A stretch of 14,453 nucleotides of DNA from Baffinella frigidus (lineage: Eukaryota; Cryptophyceae; Cryptomonadales; Baffinellaceae), in NCBI GenBank assembly GCA_026770585.1, contig MU646356.1, positions 261,133 through 275,585 on the forward strand. Reading direction: 5' to 3'. A program made the position numbers and the translations under genes. Within the stretch, counting starts at the first letter, position 1; each line of letters begins with the position of its first letter. This document shows positions 14,200 through 14,453 of the stretch, piece after piece. The notes beneath the pieces are model-generated. The model was given only the letters and a program-made list of their open reading frames with translations, had not been told where the DNA came from and did no database searches.

Positions 14200-14453
14200 G
14201 GCATGCAGATTGCGGGTGCAGGTCTTCGGATGCCTTATCTCCGAGAAGCTTGCTCCACGCTGGTAGCCATGTCGTGGCAACTCCCTTGTTTGAGGACGCT
14301 CATCATAAACGCTGAGTCTCGACCTCTCCGGGCAGATACCGACCCCCGGTGCCCGGAAAGCCTCGGCGGAAAACGTGGGGGGAGGCAGTGCACATGGGGC
14401 AAGGCTTCATGGAGTTGGCCAGCCATGTGCGAGAGGGCCTCGGGCTGCGCGGG
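14200..14453. other. Edge region with unresolved coding potential on either strand
   Basis: Minus-strand translation from the window edge gives an open stretch (PEALSHMAGQLHEALPHVHC onward) to a stop near 14235. On the plus strand, VFGCLISEKLAPRW follows a possible acceptor GGTGCAG at 14221, and MGQGFMELASHVREGLGLRG is open near the edge. Both could be exon pieces of a gene continuing to the right, and I cannot choose between them. From 13909 to 14199 I see only short hairpins and the palindrome GACACGTGTC (14093-14102). Confidence 0.3.

Noticed and set aside
1-14453. tRNA or rRNA genes
   Set aside because: No cloverleaf with a GGTTCGAATCC-type T arm and no rRNA core words were seen. GGTTCGGACG occurrences belong to the 26-bp minisatellite.

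Overview
This is nuclear DNA of a photosynthetic eukaryote, not a bacterium. No operons or Shine-Dalgarno-type starts are visible. The coding sequence is broken into many short exons that join cleanly across GT-AG introns. One gene encodes a chloroplast-type STN7/STN8-like kinase whose N-terminus is hydrophobic and ends in an Ala-Ser-Ala-Phe motif. That is the bipartite signal plus transit peptide layout typical of algae with a complex red-derived plastid (cryptophytes, stramenopiles, haptophytes). Plant-type TTTAGGG/CCCTAAA telomere-like repeats and GC-rich exons fit an alga such as a cryptophyte, but the lineage is an inference.

Layout. (1) 115-5243, plus strand: the 3' part of a ten-exon gene (649 codable residues, 5' end outside the window) for a catalytically dead XPF/ERCC4-superfamily protein. 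It is most like the meiotic crossover factor SHOC1/ZIP2 and carries a long Tyr/Gln/Pro-rich disordered tail. (2) 5244-6709: convergent intergenic region with tandem and inverted repeats and no convincing gene. (3) 6710-10574, minus strand: a plastid STN-like Ser/Thr kinase in at least ten exons, with an unrecognised C-terminal extension. (4) 10575-10886: compact divergent promoter region. (5) 10887-13416, plus strand: a three-exon gene for an acidic protein with a signal peptide and no recognised family. (6) 13417-14453: telomere-like repeats, a MITE-like inverted-repeat element sitting in a recognisable filled site, and an unresolved edge region.

The most distinctive property is intron content. 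Many introns contain degenerate telomere-like heptamers (CCCTAAA, CCCTACA, CCCCAAA, GGGTTCA). In 9 of 21 mapped introns the C-rich strand abuts the 3' splice site. Several introns also hold tandem copies of the neighbouring exon or splice donor: a decayed pseudo-exon at 1525-1596, repeated donors at 1924-2160, a 37-bp duplication that may have become a tiny intron at 2487-2529, and a donor copy at 8728-8756. Together these suggest that introns here arise and grow by local duplication and telomere-like repeat expansion.

The three genes have no obvious shared pathway: meiotic recombination, thylakoid phosphorylation and an unknown secretory or organellar protein. Exon coordinates were worked out by reading frame, splice consensus and phase continuity, without transcript or homology searches.
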